Shown one piece after another: positions 46,113 to 54,630 of a stretch of 64,000 nucleotides of DNA. The translations under genes were made by a program, and so were the position numbers. The notes beneath the pieces were generated by a model. It saw only the letters and a program-made list of their open reading frames with translations. It was not told the DNA's origin and did not search any database. Within the stretch, counting starts at the first letter, position 1. Each line of letters begins with the position of its first letter. Source of the DNA: Bradyrhizobium sp. 186 (GTDB taxonomy: Bacteria; Pseudomonadota; Alphaproteobacteria; Rhizobiales; Xanthobacteraceae); NCBI RefSeq assembly GCF_023101685.1, contig NZ_CP082164.1, positions 9,300,001-9,364,000 of the forward strand, in the 5' to 3' direction.

Positions 46113-47567
46113 ATGTCCCTCCTCATCCGCGGCGGCACCGTCGTCAATCATGATCATTCGCGCCGCGCGGACGTGCTGATCGACGGCGACACCATCGTCG
46201 CTGTCGGCACGTCGATCGAGGCGCCCAGGGGAACGGAGATCGTCGACGCCGGCGGCGCTTACGTGATTCCGGGCGGCATCGACCCGCACACCCATCTCGA
46301 AATGCCGTTCATGGGCACGGTGACCGCCGACGATTTCGAGTCGGGAACGAAGGCGGCGCTGACCGGCGGCACCACCATGGTGGTGGATTTCTGCCTGCCC
46401 GATCCTGGCCAGTCGATGCTCGCGGCCTATCAGGAGTGGCGCCACAAATCCGAGAAGGCGGCTTCCGACTACGGCTTCCACATGGCGGTGACGTCGTGGT
46501 CGAAGCAGATCTATGACGAGATGGAGACCGTGGTCAAAACCTACGGCATCAACACCTTCAAGCACTTCATGGCCTACAAGGGCGCGCTGATGGTGAACGA
46601 TGACGAGCTCTATAATTCCTTCGCGCGCTGCGCCCATCTCGGCGCCATGCCGGTGGTGCATGCGGAGAATGGCGACGTCGTCGCCTTGATGCAGGAGGCG
46701 CTGATGGCGCGCGGCGTCACCGGCCCCGAAGGCCATGCATTTTCGCGGCCGCCGGAAGTCGAGGGCGAAGCCACCAACCGCGCCATCATGATCGCCGACA
46801 TGACGGGCACGCCGGTCTACATCGTGCACACCAGTTGCCGCGAGGCGCATGAGGCGATCGCGCGGGCGCGGGCGGCGGGAAAGCGCGTCTATGGCGAGCC
46901 GCTGATCCAGCATCTGCTGCTCGATGCCCGCGAATACGAGAACAAGGATTGGGATCATTCGGCGCAGCGGGTGATGTCGCCGCCGTTCCGCGACAAGTCG
47001 CATCAGGACAGCCTGTGGTCCGGCCTGCAATCCGGCTCGCTCCAGGTGGTCGCGACCGACCACTGCGCTTTCACGACCGAGCAGAAGCGCTTTGGGGTCG
47101 GTGATTTCAGAAAGATCCCGAACGGCACCGGCGGGCTGGAAGATCGGCTGGCGCTGTTGTGGACCGCGGGCGTCGCCACGGGACGGCTGACGAAAGAAGA
47201 GTTCGTCGCGGTGACCTCGGCGAACATCGCTCGCATCCTCAACATCTATCCACGCAAGGGCGCAATCGCCGTGGGCTCGGATGCCGACGTCGTGGTGTGG
47301 GATCCCAAGGCGACAAAAACCATCAGCGCGAAGCGGCAGATGAGCCGCATCGATTACAACGTGTTCGAAGGCTTTTCCTGCACGGGCGGTCCGGCCGCGA
47401 CACTCTCGCGCGGCCGGATCGTGTGGAAGGATGGGAACTTGCGCGCCGAGGCCGGCGACGGCCGCTATATCGAGCGTCCCGCGTTCTCGCCGGTGCATAT
47501 CGCCAATTCCACATGGAAAGAGCTAACTGCACCGCGCGCCGTGGTGCGCGGCACGGTGACGCCGTAG
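46113..47567 (+). CDS. hydA: Dihydropyrimidinase / hydantoinase
   Basis: A 484-residue binuclear zinc cyclic amidohydrolase opening dihydropyrimidine or hydantoin rings. Seen: GGIDPHTHLEMPF (two metal His), the carboxylated lysine in FKHFMAYKGAL near residue 155, AENGD and HTSCREA with further His ligands, and ATDHCAF with the metal Asp. GGAG lies 5 bp before the ATG. No beta-ureidopropionase or dihydropyrimidine dehydrogenase is in view, so the rest of the pathway must be elsewhere. Confidence 0.93.
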   Translation: MSLLIRGGTVVNHDHSRRADVLIDGDTIVAVGTSIEAPRGTEIVDAGGAYVIPGGIDPHTHLEMPFMGTVTADDFESGTKAALTGGTTMVVDFCLPDPGQSMLAAYQEWRHKSEKAASDYGFHMAVTSWSKQIYDEMETVVKTYGINTFKHFMAYKGALMVNDDELYNSFARCAHLGAMPVVHAENGDVVALMQEALMARGVTGPEGHAFSRPPEVEGEATNRAIMIADMTGTPVYIVHTSCREAHEAIARARAAGKRVYGEPLIQHLLLDAREYENKDWDHSAQRVMSPPFRDKSHQDSLWSGLQSGSLQVVATDHCAFTTEQKRFGVGDFRKIPNGTGGLEDRLALLWTAGVATGRLTKEEFVAVTSANIARILNIYPRKGAIAVGSDADVVVWDPKATKTISAKRQMSRIDYNVFEGFSCTGGPAATLSRGRIVWKDGNLRAEAGDGRYIERPAFSPVHIANSTWKELTAPRAVVRGTVTP

Positions 47568-47570
47568 GGC

Positions 47571-48308
47571 TCAGGCCGCCTTGCCCGCCTGCAACTGGTC
47601 CAGCACCGGCAAGAACTCGGACGGATCCGGGCGGTGCGTGTAGTCCGGATTCACCTCCGCGTAGGCGATGACACCGTCGCGGCCGATGACGTAGCGCGCG
47701 GGCATCGGCAGCACCCAGGACGGGTTGTCGTTGAACGAAGGCAGGTCGTTCTTGAACGATTTGTAGAGCGCGACGAGATCGTCCGGCAGCGCGAAGCGGA
47801 TGCCGAAGGCTTCGGCGACCTCGCTCCTGACGTCGCTCAGGATCGGGAAGGCGAGCTTGTTGTCGCGCTGCGACTTGCGGCTGTTCGGCGCGGTCTGCGG
47901 CGAGATCGCAACGAGGCTCGCACTGCGCGCGGCGATCTCCGGCAGGGCCTCCTGGAGGGCCTGGAGCTCAAGGTTGCAGTATGGGCACCAGACGCCACGA
48001 TAAAAGGACACGACTAGCGGTCCCCTGGCGAGCAGGTCGCGCGAGCACACCGGCCTTCCGTCGGGGTCCTTGAGCGAAAATTCCGGGGCGGCGTCACCGG
48101 CCTTCTTCGCGCGCTGCGCCTGGCCGCTCGCGATCAGTTCGGCGGTTGCGCGATGCATGGTGTCGAGCGCCTCCTTGCTGGGCTTGAGCGGAAAGCGGCC
48201 GCCTTCGAAATCGGCCTTGAAGGCATCGAGCTTGTCTTGGAGTTTGTCTTGGAGTTTGTCTTGGAGTTTGTGTTGGAGTTTGTGTTGGAGTTTGTCTTGC
48301 AGGGCCAT
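47571..48308 (-). CDS. Peroxiredoxin-like protein with N-terminal LQDK repeat
   Basis: About 245 residues from ATG 48308, which has GGAG a few bases upstream. The core is a thioredoxin-fold AhpC/TSA domain with the redox motif FYRGVWCPYCNLELQAL (CxxC) and a PQTAPNSR segment. The N-terminus consists of LQDK/LQHK units repeated six times, an amphipathic charged helix encoded by a 12-bp tandem repeat. The gene is divergent from a LysR regulator, an OxyR-like arrangement that suggests oxidant-responsive control. The repeat length can change without shifting the frame. Confidence 0.88.
   Translation of the reverse strand: MALQDKLQHKLQHKLQDKLQDKLQDKLDAFKADFEGGRFPLKPSKEALDTMHRATAELIASGQAQRAKKAGDAAPEFSLKDPDGRPVCSRDLLARGPLVVSFYRGVWCPYCNLELQALQEALPEIAARSASLVAISPQTAPNSRKSQRDNKLAFPILSDVRSEVAEAFGIRFALPDDLVALYKSFKNDLPSFNDNPSWVLPMPARYVIGRDGVIAYAEVNPDYTHRPDPSEFLPVLDQLQAGKAA
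48231..48302. repeat. 12-bp minisatellite, six units
   Basis: Six tandem units of TTTGTCTTGGAG type (two read TTTGTGTTGGAG, the end units have one change each), inside the 5' end of the peroxiredoxin gene. Each unit encodes LQDK or LQHK. Confidence 0.9.
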
Positions 48309-48405
48309 GGGAAGCTCCATCGGTTGCTGTTGGCCCGCTCTATCTGGATCATTTGGAAATAAAGGGGTATACGGTAGACATGGAGAACATTTATTTGGAT
48401 TTCAA

Positions 48406-49296
48406 ATGAGTGACCGGCTCCAAGAATTGACCGTGTTCGTCCGGGCGGCGGAGGGCGGCAGCTTTTCGAAGGCCGCGCGCGAGCTCGGGCTGTCGCAGCC
48501 TTCGGTATCGCGCATCATCGGCGAGCTGGAGGCGCGGCTCGGCGTCAAGCTGTTGCTGCGCACGACGCGCCGCATCACCGTGACCGACGCCGGGGCGCTG
48601 TTCCTCACCCGTGCGCGCGAAGTCCTCGCCGATATCGAAGACGCCGAGGACGCTGCCCGCGGCGTCGACTCGCTGCGCGGGACCATTCGCATCGCGATGC
48701 CCATCATCTACGGCACGCGACAGGTGATCCCGCGCCTGCCGGTGTTTCTGGCTGCGCATCCCCTGCTCCGCGCCGAGCTGTCGGTCGTCGACGAACGGCA
48801 GGATCTCGTCGCCGAAGGCGCCGACATCGCCATCCGGCTCGGCCCGCTCGGCGATTCCGCGTTTGGTGCACGCAAGCTCGAGACACTGCCGCGCCTGCTC
48901 GTGGCCGCCCCTTCCTATCTCGCCGCGCGCGGCACGCCGAAGACACCGGCCGATCTCGCGTCGCACGACTGCATCTTCGGTCCCGGCCTGTTCGGCCGCG
49001 CGACCTGGTCGTTCACCCGCAATGGAACGGAAACCTCGGTCGATGTCCGCGGGCGCATCCACACGGATTCCGGCCCCGGCGTGTTTGCAAGCGTGCTGGC
49101 AGGGTTAGGCATCGCGATGACATCGCCGGTAATGGCCAATCCCGAGATCATGTCGGGCACGCTGATGCCGCTATTGAAGAGCTACAGGCTCGCGCCTATC
49201 GAGGTGCACGCCGTGTTTCCGGGCGGGCCCCGGCCGTCGACCAAGGTGCGCGCACTGGTGGAATATCTCGTGACGGAGCTGAAACAGGCGGGATGA
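48406..49296 (+). CDS. LysR family transcriptional regulator
   Basis: A 296-residue LTTR: helix-turn-helix in LTVFVRAAEGGSFSKAAREL and PSVSRIIGELEARLGVKLL (residues about 7-50), then the effector domain. I start it at ATG 48406; the open frame further upstream crosses the divergent peroxiredoxin gene and is not real. The 97-bp gap to that gene contains a near-inverted pair (CATTTGGAAAT at 48350, ATTTCAAATG at 48399) that could be the operator. Confidence 0.9.
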   Translation: MSDRLQELTVFVRAAEGGSFSKAARELGLSQPSVSRIIGELEARLGVKLLLRTTRRITVTDAGALFLTRAREVLADIEDAEDAARGVDSLRGTIRIAMPIIYGTRQVIPRLPVFLAAHPLLRAELSVVDERQDLVAEGADIAIRLGPLGDSAFGARKLETLPRLLVAAPSYLAARGTPKTPADLASHDCIFGPGLFGRATWSFTRNGTETSVDVRGRIHTDSGPGVFASVLAGLGIAMTSPVMANPEIMSGTLMPLLKSYRLAPIEVHAVFPGGPRPSTKVRALVEYLVTELKQAG

Positions 49297-49405
49297 CGTT
49301 GCACGCCGGCCTTTCATGGCCACCGCAAGCGCAAATCGCGACGATGCGGCGCCACGGTGGCATGTGCCTTGCCTCTATGCGGGAAATTCTGTCTCGGAGG
49401 TACCC

Positions 49406-51028
49406 ATGAGCACATCCCCTTTCCATATCAGCCGCCGTAGCGTGGTACTCGGCGGTCTGGGTGCGGCCGGAATGACGGCAGTCGCTCCGCCGCTCGCCTG
49501 GGCGCAGGGGCGCGCGGAGACGCTGCTGGTGGTGCAGGAGCTGGGACCGAACTCGCTGGACATGCAAGGCGTCGGCTCCAACCAGACCGTGAACGGCCTG
49601 TCCTGGAACTGCTACGATCGCCTGCTGACTTACGCCTCCAAGACGCTGCCCGACGGCACGCCCTCCTATGATCGTGCGACGCTCGCGCCCGAGCTGGCGA
49701 AGAGCTGGGAGGTTGCCGCCGACGGCATGTCGTGCACCTTCAAGCTGAGACAGACCGCGAAATTCCACGACGGAACGCCGGTCACGGCGAAGGACGTCAA
49801 ATGGTCGTTCGACCGCGCCGTCAAGGTCGGCGGCTTTCCGACCTTTCAGATGTCGGCAGGATCGCTTGAAAAACCCGAGCAATTCGTGATTGTCGACGAC
49901 CATACCTTCCGCATCGACTATGTGCGCAAGGACAAGATGCTGCTGTTCAACGTCGCGGTCGTCGTGCCCTTCATCATCAATTCCGAACTCGCCAAAAAGA
50001 ATGCGACGCCGGAGGACCCCTGGGCGCTGGCCTGGCTTAGGAACAACGAGGCCGGCGGCGGCGCCTACAGGATCGAAAGCTGGAAGCCCGGCAGCGAGAC
50101 CGTGTTGACGCGGTTCGACGACTGGAAGAGCGGACCGCTGCCCAAGATCAAGCGCGTCATTGCGCGCGATGTCCCCTCCGCCGGCACCCGTCGCGCCATG
50201 CTCGAACGGGGCGATGCGGACCTCTCGAGCGGCTTTGCGCCGCGTGATTTCGAGCAGATCATCAGAGAAGGCAAGGTCAAGGTGTCCGGCGTCCCTATTC
50301 CAAATGCGCTCTGGTACGTTGCGCTGAACACCGCGAAGCCTCCGTTCGACAATGTCAAGCTGCGTCAGGCCATCGCTTGGGCGATGCCTTACGAGCAGAT
50401 CCAGACCAGCGCGTTTTTCGGGCGGTCCGTTCCGATGTATGGCGGGTCTGCGGATGTCCCAAAGCCGGCGTGGCCGCAACCGTTTCCCTATGTCACCGAT
50501 CTCGACAAGGCCAAGGCGCTGATAAAGGAGGCGGGCTTCGAGTCCGGACTGGAGACGACGCTGTCGCTCGACGCGGGCACGGCAACGGTCGGCGAGCCGA
50601 CCGCGATCCTGATCCAGGAGAGCCTCGCAAAGATCGGCATCAAGGCCTCGATCGAGAAGATTCCCGGCGCGAACTGGCGCACCACACTTAACAAGAAGGA
50701 GCTCCCGCTCGCGCTCAACCGTTTCAGCGGCTGGCTCGACTATCCAGAATATTACTTCTACTGGAATTTTCACGGCAACAACTCGATCTTCAACATCTCC
50801 TCCTATCAGAACAAGGAGATGGACGCGCTGATCGACAAGGCGCGGTTCAGCGCCGACGCGGCGGAGTACGACAAAGCCGTAAAGGATTTTGTCGCGCTCT
50901 GCATGCGCGACGTTCCGATCGTTCCGCTCAACCAGCCGATTCACGACGTCGCTATGCAGAAGGGCGTCAGCGGCTACGAATTCTGGTTTCATCGTGAGCC
51001 GGACTATCGTCAATTCGCCAAGGGCTAG
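49406..51028 (+). CDS. ABC transporter substrate-binding protein, family 5 (peptide type), orphan
   Basis: A 540-residue periplasmic binding protein. The signal carries a twin-arginine-like SRRSVVLGG followed by a hydrophobic stretch and LAWAQG cleavage region. The mature chain shows LAPELAKSWEVAADGMSCTF and KFHDGTPVTAKDVKWSFDRA, hallmarks of family 5. GGAGG precedes ATG 49406. No Dpp/Opp permease or ATPase genes lie next to it, so it must share a transporter encoded elsewhere or act in sensing. Confidence 0.92.
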   Translation: MSTSPFHISRRSVVLGGLGAAGMTAVAPPLAWAQGRAETLLVVQELGPNSLDMQGVGSNQTVNGLSWNCYDRLLTYASKTLPDGTPSYDRATLAPELAKSWEVAADGMSCTFKLRQTAKFHDGTPVTAKDVKWSFDRAVKVGGFPTFQMSAGSLEKPEQFVIVDDHTFRIDYVRKDKMLLFNVAVVVPFIINSELAKKNATPEDPWALAWLRNNEAGGGAYRIESWKPGSETVLTRFDDWKSGPLPKIKRVIARDVPSAGTRRAMLERGDADLSSGFAPRDFEQIIREGKVKVSGVPIPNALWYVALNTAKPPFDNVKLRQAIAWAMPYEQIQTSAFFGRSVPMYGGSADVPKPAWPQPFPYVTDLDKAKALIKEAGFESGLETTLSLDAGTATVGEPTAILIQESLAKIGIKASIEKIPGANWRTTLNKKELPLALNRFSGWLDYPEYYFYWNFHGNNSIFNISSYQNKEMDALIDKARFSADAAEYDKAVKDFVALCMRDVPIVPLNQPIHDVAMQKGVSGYEFWFHREPDYRQFAKG

Positions 51029-51174
51029 TGCTGATCGGCGAGGCGGACGACGCGTGAGGCATCTTGCGCTTGCTCTGTCGGAAAGCTCCTTTGCAGCCGC
51101 GCCTCGCTCGCACGCAACATCGCCGCATCGAAGGCGCGGCCTTTGAACTCCGGTTTCCGGCCGCCTAAGACTAC

Positions 51175-51321
51175 CTAGATCGCGAACACCCAAGCGGCGA
51201 CGATGGTGCCGATGGTGATCAGGCCGGCGATGGTCCAGCCCGCGGCGTATTCCAGCTCAGGGTGACCATTTGCCCGCATGATCTCGGCCGGATCGGCGGT
51301 ATGCTTCCACTGCTCTGCCAT
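51175..51321 (-). CDS. Small single-pass membrane protein (48 aa)
   Basis: Starts at ATG 51321 with GAGG just upstream. A charged N-terminal part (AEQWKHTADPAEIMRANGHP) precedes one membrane helix (WTIAGLITIGTIVAAWVFAI) that ends at the C-terminus, a tail-anchored layout. Function unknown. The same frame is open to 51483, but the shorter start has the better ribosome-binding site. Confidence 0.55.
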   Translation of the reverse strand: MAEQWKHTADPAEIMRANGHPELEYAAGWTIAGLITIGTIVAAWVFAI

Positions 51322-51685
51322 GACAGCCTCGCACGTTTCTCTCCGCGTCATATGTAAGTCGCAACACTCGCCATTAGGTTCCATCACGGAAATGCGAGCA
51401 ACCGCGCACCGGGATGAGTTGCCGCGGAATGACGAAGCCTGTTCGTTCGCAGCCCCGACAAAAAAACTCGAAAACAACCCCATGCACAGTAGAATGACCT
51501 TGCCGGCATGAGACCTGGGTCGCGCTGCGCAACCGTTTGACGCGTTGGGGCAAAACAGCCGCGCCGCGCAACCGTTGCGCGGTTTGCGGACTTGGGCCTA
51601 CGAGGTCCGCTACTGGTCGAAGAAATTCAAGAGTTGCGCCCGCGCACGGCTGCCTGCCGCATGACATTTTTGAAAGGCATTTTCG

Positions 51686-52403
51686 ATGCGTTCGCTTTTT
51701 GCGCGACTGCACCGGCGTTACGGGCCCAAGATTTCGGGCGTGGAGCGTCAACGTCGGGTCCAGGACAAGCTCGACCGTCAACCCGCCTCCCCCTCGGTCC
51801 CCTCACCCGCCGCGCGCCTCGCGCTGGCGCGACGGCGTCCGAAAGTCGCGATCATCGGCGGCGGCTTCGCCGGCCTGATGGCAGCGTCCGAGCTTGTCGG
51901 GCATTGCAACATCACGCTGTTCGAGGCCCGCGACCGCTTCGGCGGCCGGGTTTTCAGCAAGAAGAAGCCTGTTTGCCGGCGCCGACGTCGCCAAGGAAGC
52001 GCTCAAGCACTACCGACCGGGCGACCAGAGGGATGTCGATGCGTTCTATGCGGAGCGGATCGGCGGCGTCTACAAGGGCTATGTCGCGCATCTGGCCGGT
52101 GAGCCCGAGTTCATGGCCTGGCCGCGCGACGAATGGACCGCCGGCGGCTATTCCTGTCCCGCGCCCGGCGAGGTCTGCCGGGCCGGTCCGTTACTCTACA
52201 AGGGCTTCCAGAATCGCCTGTTCTTTGCCGGCGAGCACACCTGCTTCGCCTATTTCGGCTACATGGAAGGTGCGCTCCAGTCCGGCACGGCCGCCGCCGC
52301 CGCGGTCATCCGGGCCATCGGCAGACAGGCCGGAGCATATGGCTCTGCCAAAACCGGCAGTTCTGTCATAGGTTCGGCACCGCTCGCGGCGTCGAAGCCG
52401 TGA
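51686..52403 (+). pseudogene. Flavin amine oxidase with large internal deletion
   Basis: The N-terminal part (51686 to about 51965) encodes the FAD-binding start KVAIIGGGFAGLMAASELV and LFEARDRFGGRVFS. The C-terminal part, in another frame from about 51968, encodes the end of the same family: DEWTAGGYSCPAPGEV, LFFAGEHTCFAYFGYMEGAL and an alanine-rich helix. The central half of the enzyme, some 250 residues in normal members, is missing and the frames do not match, so the gene is dead. Confidence 0.82.
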
Positions 52404-52419
52404 TTGGGGAGAGACAGGC

Positions 52420-52917
52420 ATGAAATTCACAACACCCGCCCGCATCGTCTCTGCCCTCGTTATTGCCGGCGCCTCCCACGTCGCCGCCGCTTCCGACGCC
52501 ACGCCCGGAAAAGTCTCGGGTGCCACGGCGCTGGCGCTCGCGGGCGTGATCGCGCCAATGTCACCGGAGCTGTCGGGCGCCGAGAAGAAGGCGGTGGCGA
52601 TGCTGTTCGCCGCCAACAGCGACGTGCCCTACAAGAAAGTGATCGTGGTGAGCGCGGACAGGATCGTCTGCCGCACCGGCAATGTCGACATCACATTGCG
52701 CAACTGCGAGGTCAGCTTCGGCAAGAAGGTCAAGACCGTGAACGGCTCCACGGCCAACGAGATATTCGCGACCGAGGCGTTGGCCGGCATTCCGCCGGAC
52801 GGCGCGGCGGGATCGAATTTCGAGAGCCTGACCAGGCTGAGCTGCACGATCGACCCCAACGCCATCCGCCGGAAGGACGGCAGCGGGGCGGAATGCACGT
52901 TCCAGCCAGGAAATTAA
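52420..52917 (+). CDS. Exported hypothetical protein (165 aa)
   Basis: Signal peptide ARIVSALVIAGASHVAAAS at the N-terminus, mature domain of about 140 residues with four cysteines (VCRTG, LRNCEV, LSCTID, AECTF) that could form two disulfides. Unrecognised family. It starts 17 bp after the amine-oxidase remnant. Confidence 0.65.
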   Translation: MKFTTPARIVSALVIAGASHVAAASDATPGKVSGATALALAGVIAPMSPELSGAEKKAVAMLFAANSDVPYKKVIVVSADRIVCRTGNVDITLRNCEVSFGKKVKTVNGSTANEIFATEALAGIPPDGAAGSNFESLTRLSCTIDPNAIRRKDGSGAECTFQPGN

Positions 52918-53038
52918 GCCGAGCTTCTATGGCGAACCAAAGGTGCCGTGAAATCGCCTCAAGACGGACTAATAAGGCGAATTGAAAAGACAGGCCAAAC
53001 GAGCGCACCAATATGAGGCGCGCAAGGCCGGCACCGAT

Positions 53039-53971
53039 ATGATGAAGAATTATCTCGCATTTTTCCTTGTTCTGACCATGACAACGGCCTCTGCGCACGG
53101 CCCGTTGCCGGCGCGGCTGGCGGTGCCCTCCGATCTTGTCCGGGTGGGCCTCACCGATACCGACACGACCGCCGGCGGCACCGCACGGCTGTGCGACCAG
53201 GTCAGCTTCTCGCGGGGCCTGCGCTATGGTGAGAGCGAGGCCAATGTGCTCGATGTCGCCACCAGCACGACCAAGGCGGAGACGCCGCGGCCGGTACTGC
53301 TGTTCGTGGTGGGCGACACCTTCACCGGCGACCATGCGGCGCCGGACCTGTCGCGGCAAATCCAGGACCAGGCGATGTGCTTTGCCGCGCGCAACGACAT
53401 GATCGGCGTGCGCGTGAACTATCGCCTCGCGCCGGCGGCGACCTGGCCGATGGGCGCGACCGACGTCGCGGCGGCGCTGTCCTGGGTTCACGGGAATATC
53501 GATCTGTTCAACGGCGACGCCCGCGAGATCGTTGCGGTCGGCTATGGCGCCGGTGCCTTCCATGTCGCCAGCCTGCTGGCGCATCCCGAGCTCCAGGCCG
53601 ACCGCGCCGATGTCGCCGCGGTCGTGCTGGTGTCGGGGATCTACCGCGTCGGCAAGGACGCCAGCGACAGCGAGAAGGCCTATCTCGGCACAGACGCCAG
53701 CCAATATGACAAGCGGTCGGTCTTCCCCGGCATTCTCAATGTCGACGCGACGATCGTGCTGGCCTGGGCCGCGGGCGATCCCGCAAGCCTCGTGGCACAG
53801 GGCGAGACCTTGAACAAGACGCTCTGCGGCGCCGGCCATTGCCCGCGCACCGCGCTCCTGCGCAGCCGCGACGGCATCGCCGCCGCGTTCGGGCTCGACG
53901 GCTCCGGCGACAGCCTCGCCGAGCCGACGCTGCTGCTGGTGCACCAGCTCGAGGCGCGCGGACTGCCGTAG
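53039..53971 (+). CDS. Exported alpha/beta-hydrolase-fold protein lacking the nucleophilic serine
   Basis: About 310 residues from ATG 53039 (ATG 53042 adjacent), with signal peptide YLAFFLVLTMTTASA; the open frame upstream to 52982 is not expected to be used. The fold is that of carboxylesterase-like enzymes: GLRYGESEANVLDV, GVRVNYRLAPAATWPMG, AALSWVHGNIDLFNGD. At the nucleophile elbow the sequence reads VAVGYGAGAFH, where GxSxG is expected, so the catalytic serine is a glycine. It probably binds a ligand rather than hydrolysing one, or uses another residue. Confidence 0.78.
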   Translation: MMKNYLAFFLVLTMTTASAHGPLPARLAVPSDLVRVGLTDTDTTAGGTARLCDQVSFSRGLRYGESEANVLDVATSTTKAETPRPVLLFVVGDTFTGDHAAPDLSRQIQDQAMCFAARNDMIGVRVNYRLAPAATWPMGATDVAAALSWVHGNIDLFNGDAREIVAVGYGAGAFHVASLLAHPELQADRADVAAVVLVSGIYRVGKDASDSEKAYLGTDASQYDKRSVFPGILNVDATIVLAWAAGDPASLVAQGETLNKTLCGAGHCPRTALLRSRDGIAAAFGLDGSGDSLAEPTLLLVHQLEARGLP

Positions 53972-54004
53972 CGGCGTGTCGCCGGCAGTGTGCGCCAACT
54001 AAAT

Positions 54005-54160
54005 CGCACCTTTTGCTGGGTTATCCCCCTCCCCCACAAGGAGGCAGGGAGCAGAGTGGAGTGCGCGGGCAACACGTCGCCCTCTTCACCAGCGCGCGAA
54101 CAATTGGAATGACGTCACCGCACCAAAGGTGCGTTCCCTACCGCTTCTTGTGGGGGAGGG
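54005..54160. repeat. Two interleaved inverted repeats
   Basis: CGCACCTTT (54005-54013) pairs with AAAGGTGCG (54125-54133), and CCCTCCCCCACAAG (54027-54040) with CTTGTGGGGGAGGG (54147-54160). The order A-B-A'-B' means both cannot pair in one simple hairpin; it looks like a mosaic repeat or alternative structure. Confidence 0.6.
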
Positions 54161-54432
54161 AATGAAGACCCTTTCCGATAGCGCATGATCAGTTTCGTGG
54201 GCGCATCGCCACCGTTCAGGACATAAGTCTTATAGTCGCGAAGGAAGGGAATGATGATCTGACGCAGTATTGCGAGCTGATCCCCCGGTGTCTGTGCAAA
54301 TTTGATCAGTCTCTTGCAGTATCGCCTTTCGCCCCTAGTATGGCCTCGGGCCGTCAGCCTCTGACAAGGCGAGCCTCGAGTTTCGCGCCATTGCCTCGCG
54401 GGCACGAGCCGCTGAAGTGAGCCAAGTCGCAT
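54115..54432 (-). other. Possible small gene or gene remnant (up to 105 aa)
   Basis: The middle reads like protein (RYCKRLIKFAQTPGDQLAIL, then a hydrophobic IIIPFLRDYKTYVLN) and has lower GC than the surroundings. The end runs through a repeat arm, and there is no good ribosome-binding site. I cannot name it; it may be a decayed fragment. Confidence 0.3.
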
Positions 54433-54516
54433 TGGCGCCTCTCAGACAATTGTCTCGCTGGCGTTAGCACGCCTCAACCACGATGCGCGATTTGATCGCC
54501 GGTCGGGTCGCTATTT

Positions 54517-54560
54517 TCTATTTATGAGAGTTATCTATAGCGTTTCTATCTATGGGAGTT
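54517..54560. repeat. AT-rich 16-bp direct repeat before the TRAP-type gene
   Basis: TCTATTTATGAGAGTT (54517-54532) and TCTATCTATGGGAGTT (54545-54560), 28 bp apart, two mismatches, ending 70 bp before the start codon. Possible activator site. Confidence 0.4.
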
Positions 54561-54630
54561 CGCTAAAGATCAGAGGAAATCGGCGTCTCGCACAACTGTG
54601 TGACGCGCCGCCGCCACGATCGGAAAACCG

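Larger units (their letters stand above)
53972..54630. other. Long intergenic stretch with inverted repeats and a possible gene remnant
   Basis: About 660 bp with no confident gene. It holds crossing inverted repeats (54005-54160), a reverse-strand open stretch (54115-54432) and an AT-rich direct repeat at 54517-54560 just before the TRAP-type binding protein. Confidence 0.5.

Noticed and set aside
46005..47498. A 497-codon reverse frame opposite the dihydropyrimidinase
   Set aside because: Antisense shadow; the forward frame has all metal ligands.
48231..48302. Short tandem repeat considered as a CRISPR fragment
   Set aside because: Units are contiguous 12-mers without spacers, inside a coding frame.
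48070..48405. N-terminal extension of the LysR gene
   Set aside because: It overlaps the divergent peroxiredoxin gene and its repeat; LTTR homology starts at ATG 48406.
49196..51193. A 665-codon reverse frame opposite the peptide-binding protein
   Set aside because: Antisense shadow with no domain; the forward gene has a signal peptide and ribosome-binding site.
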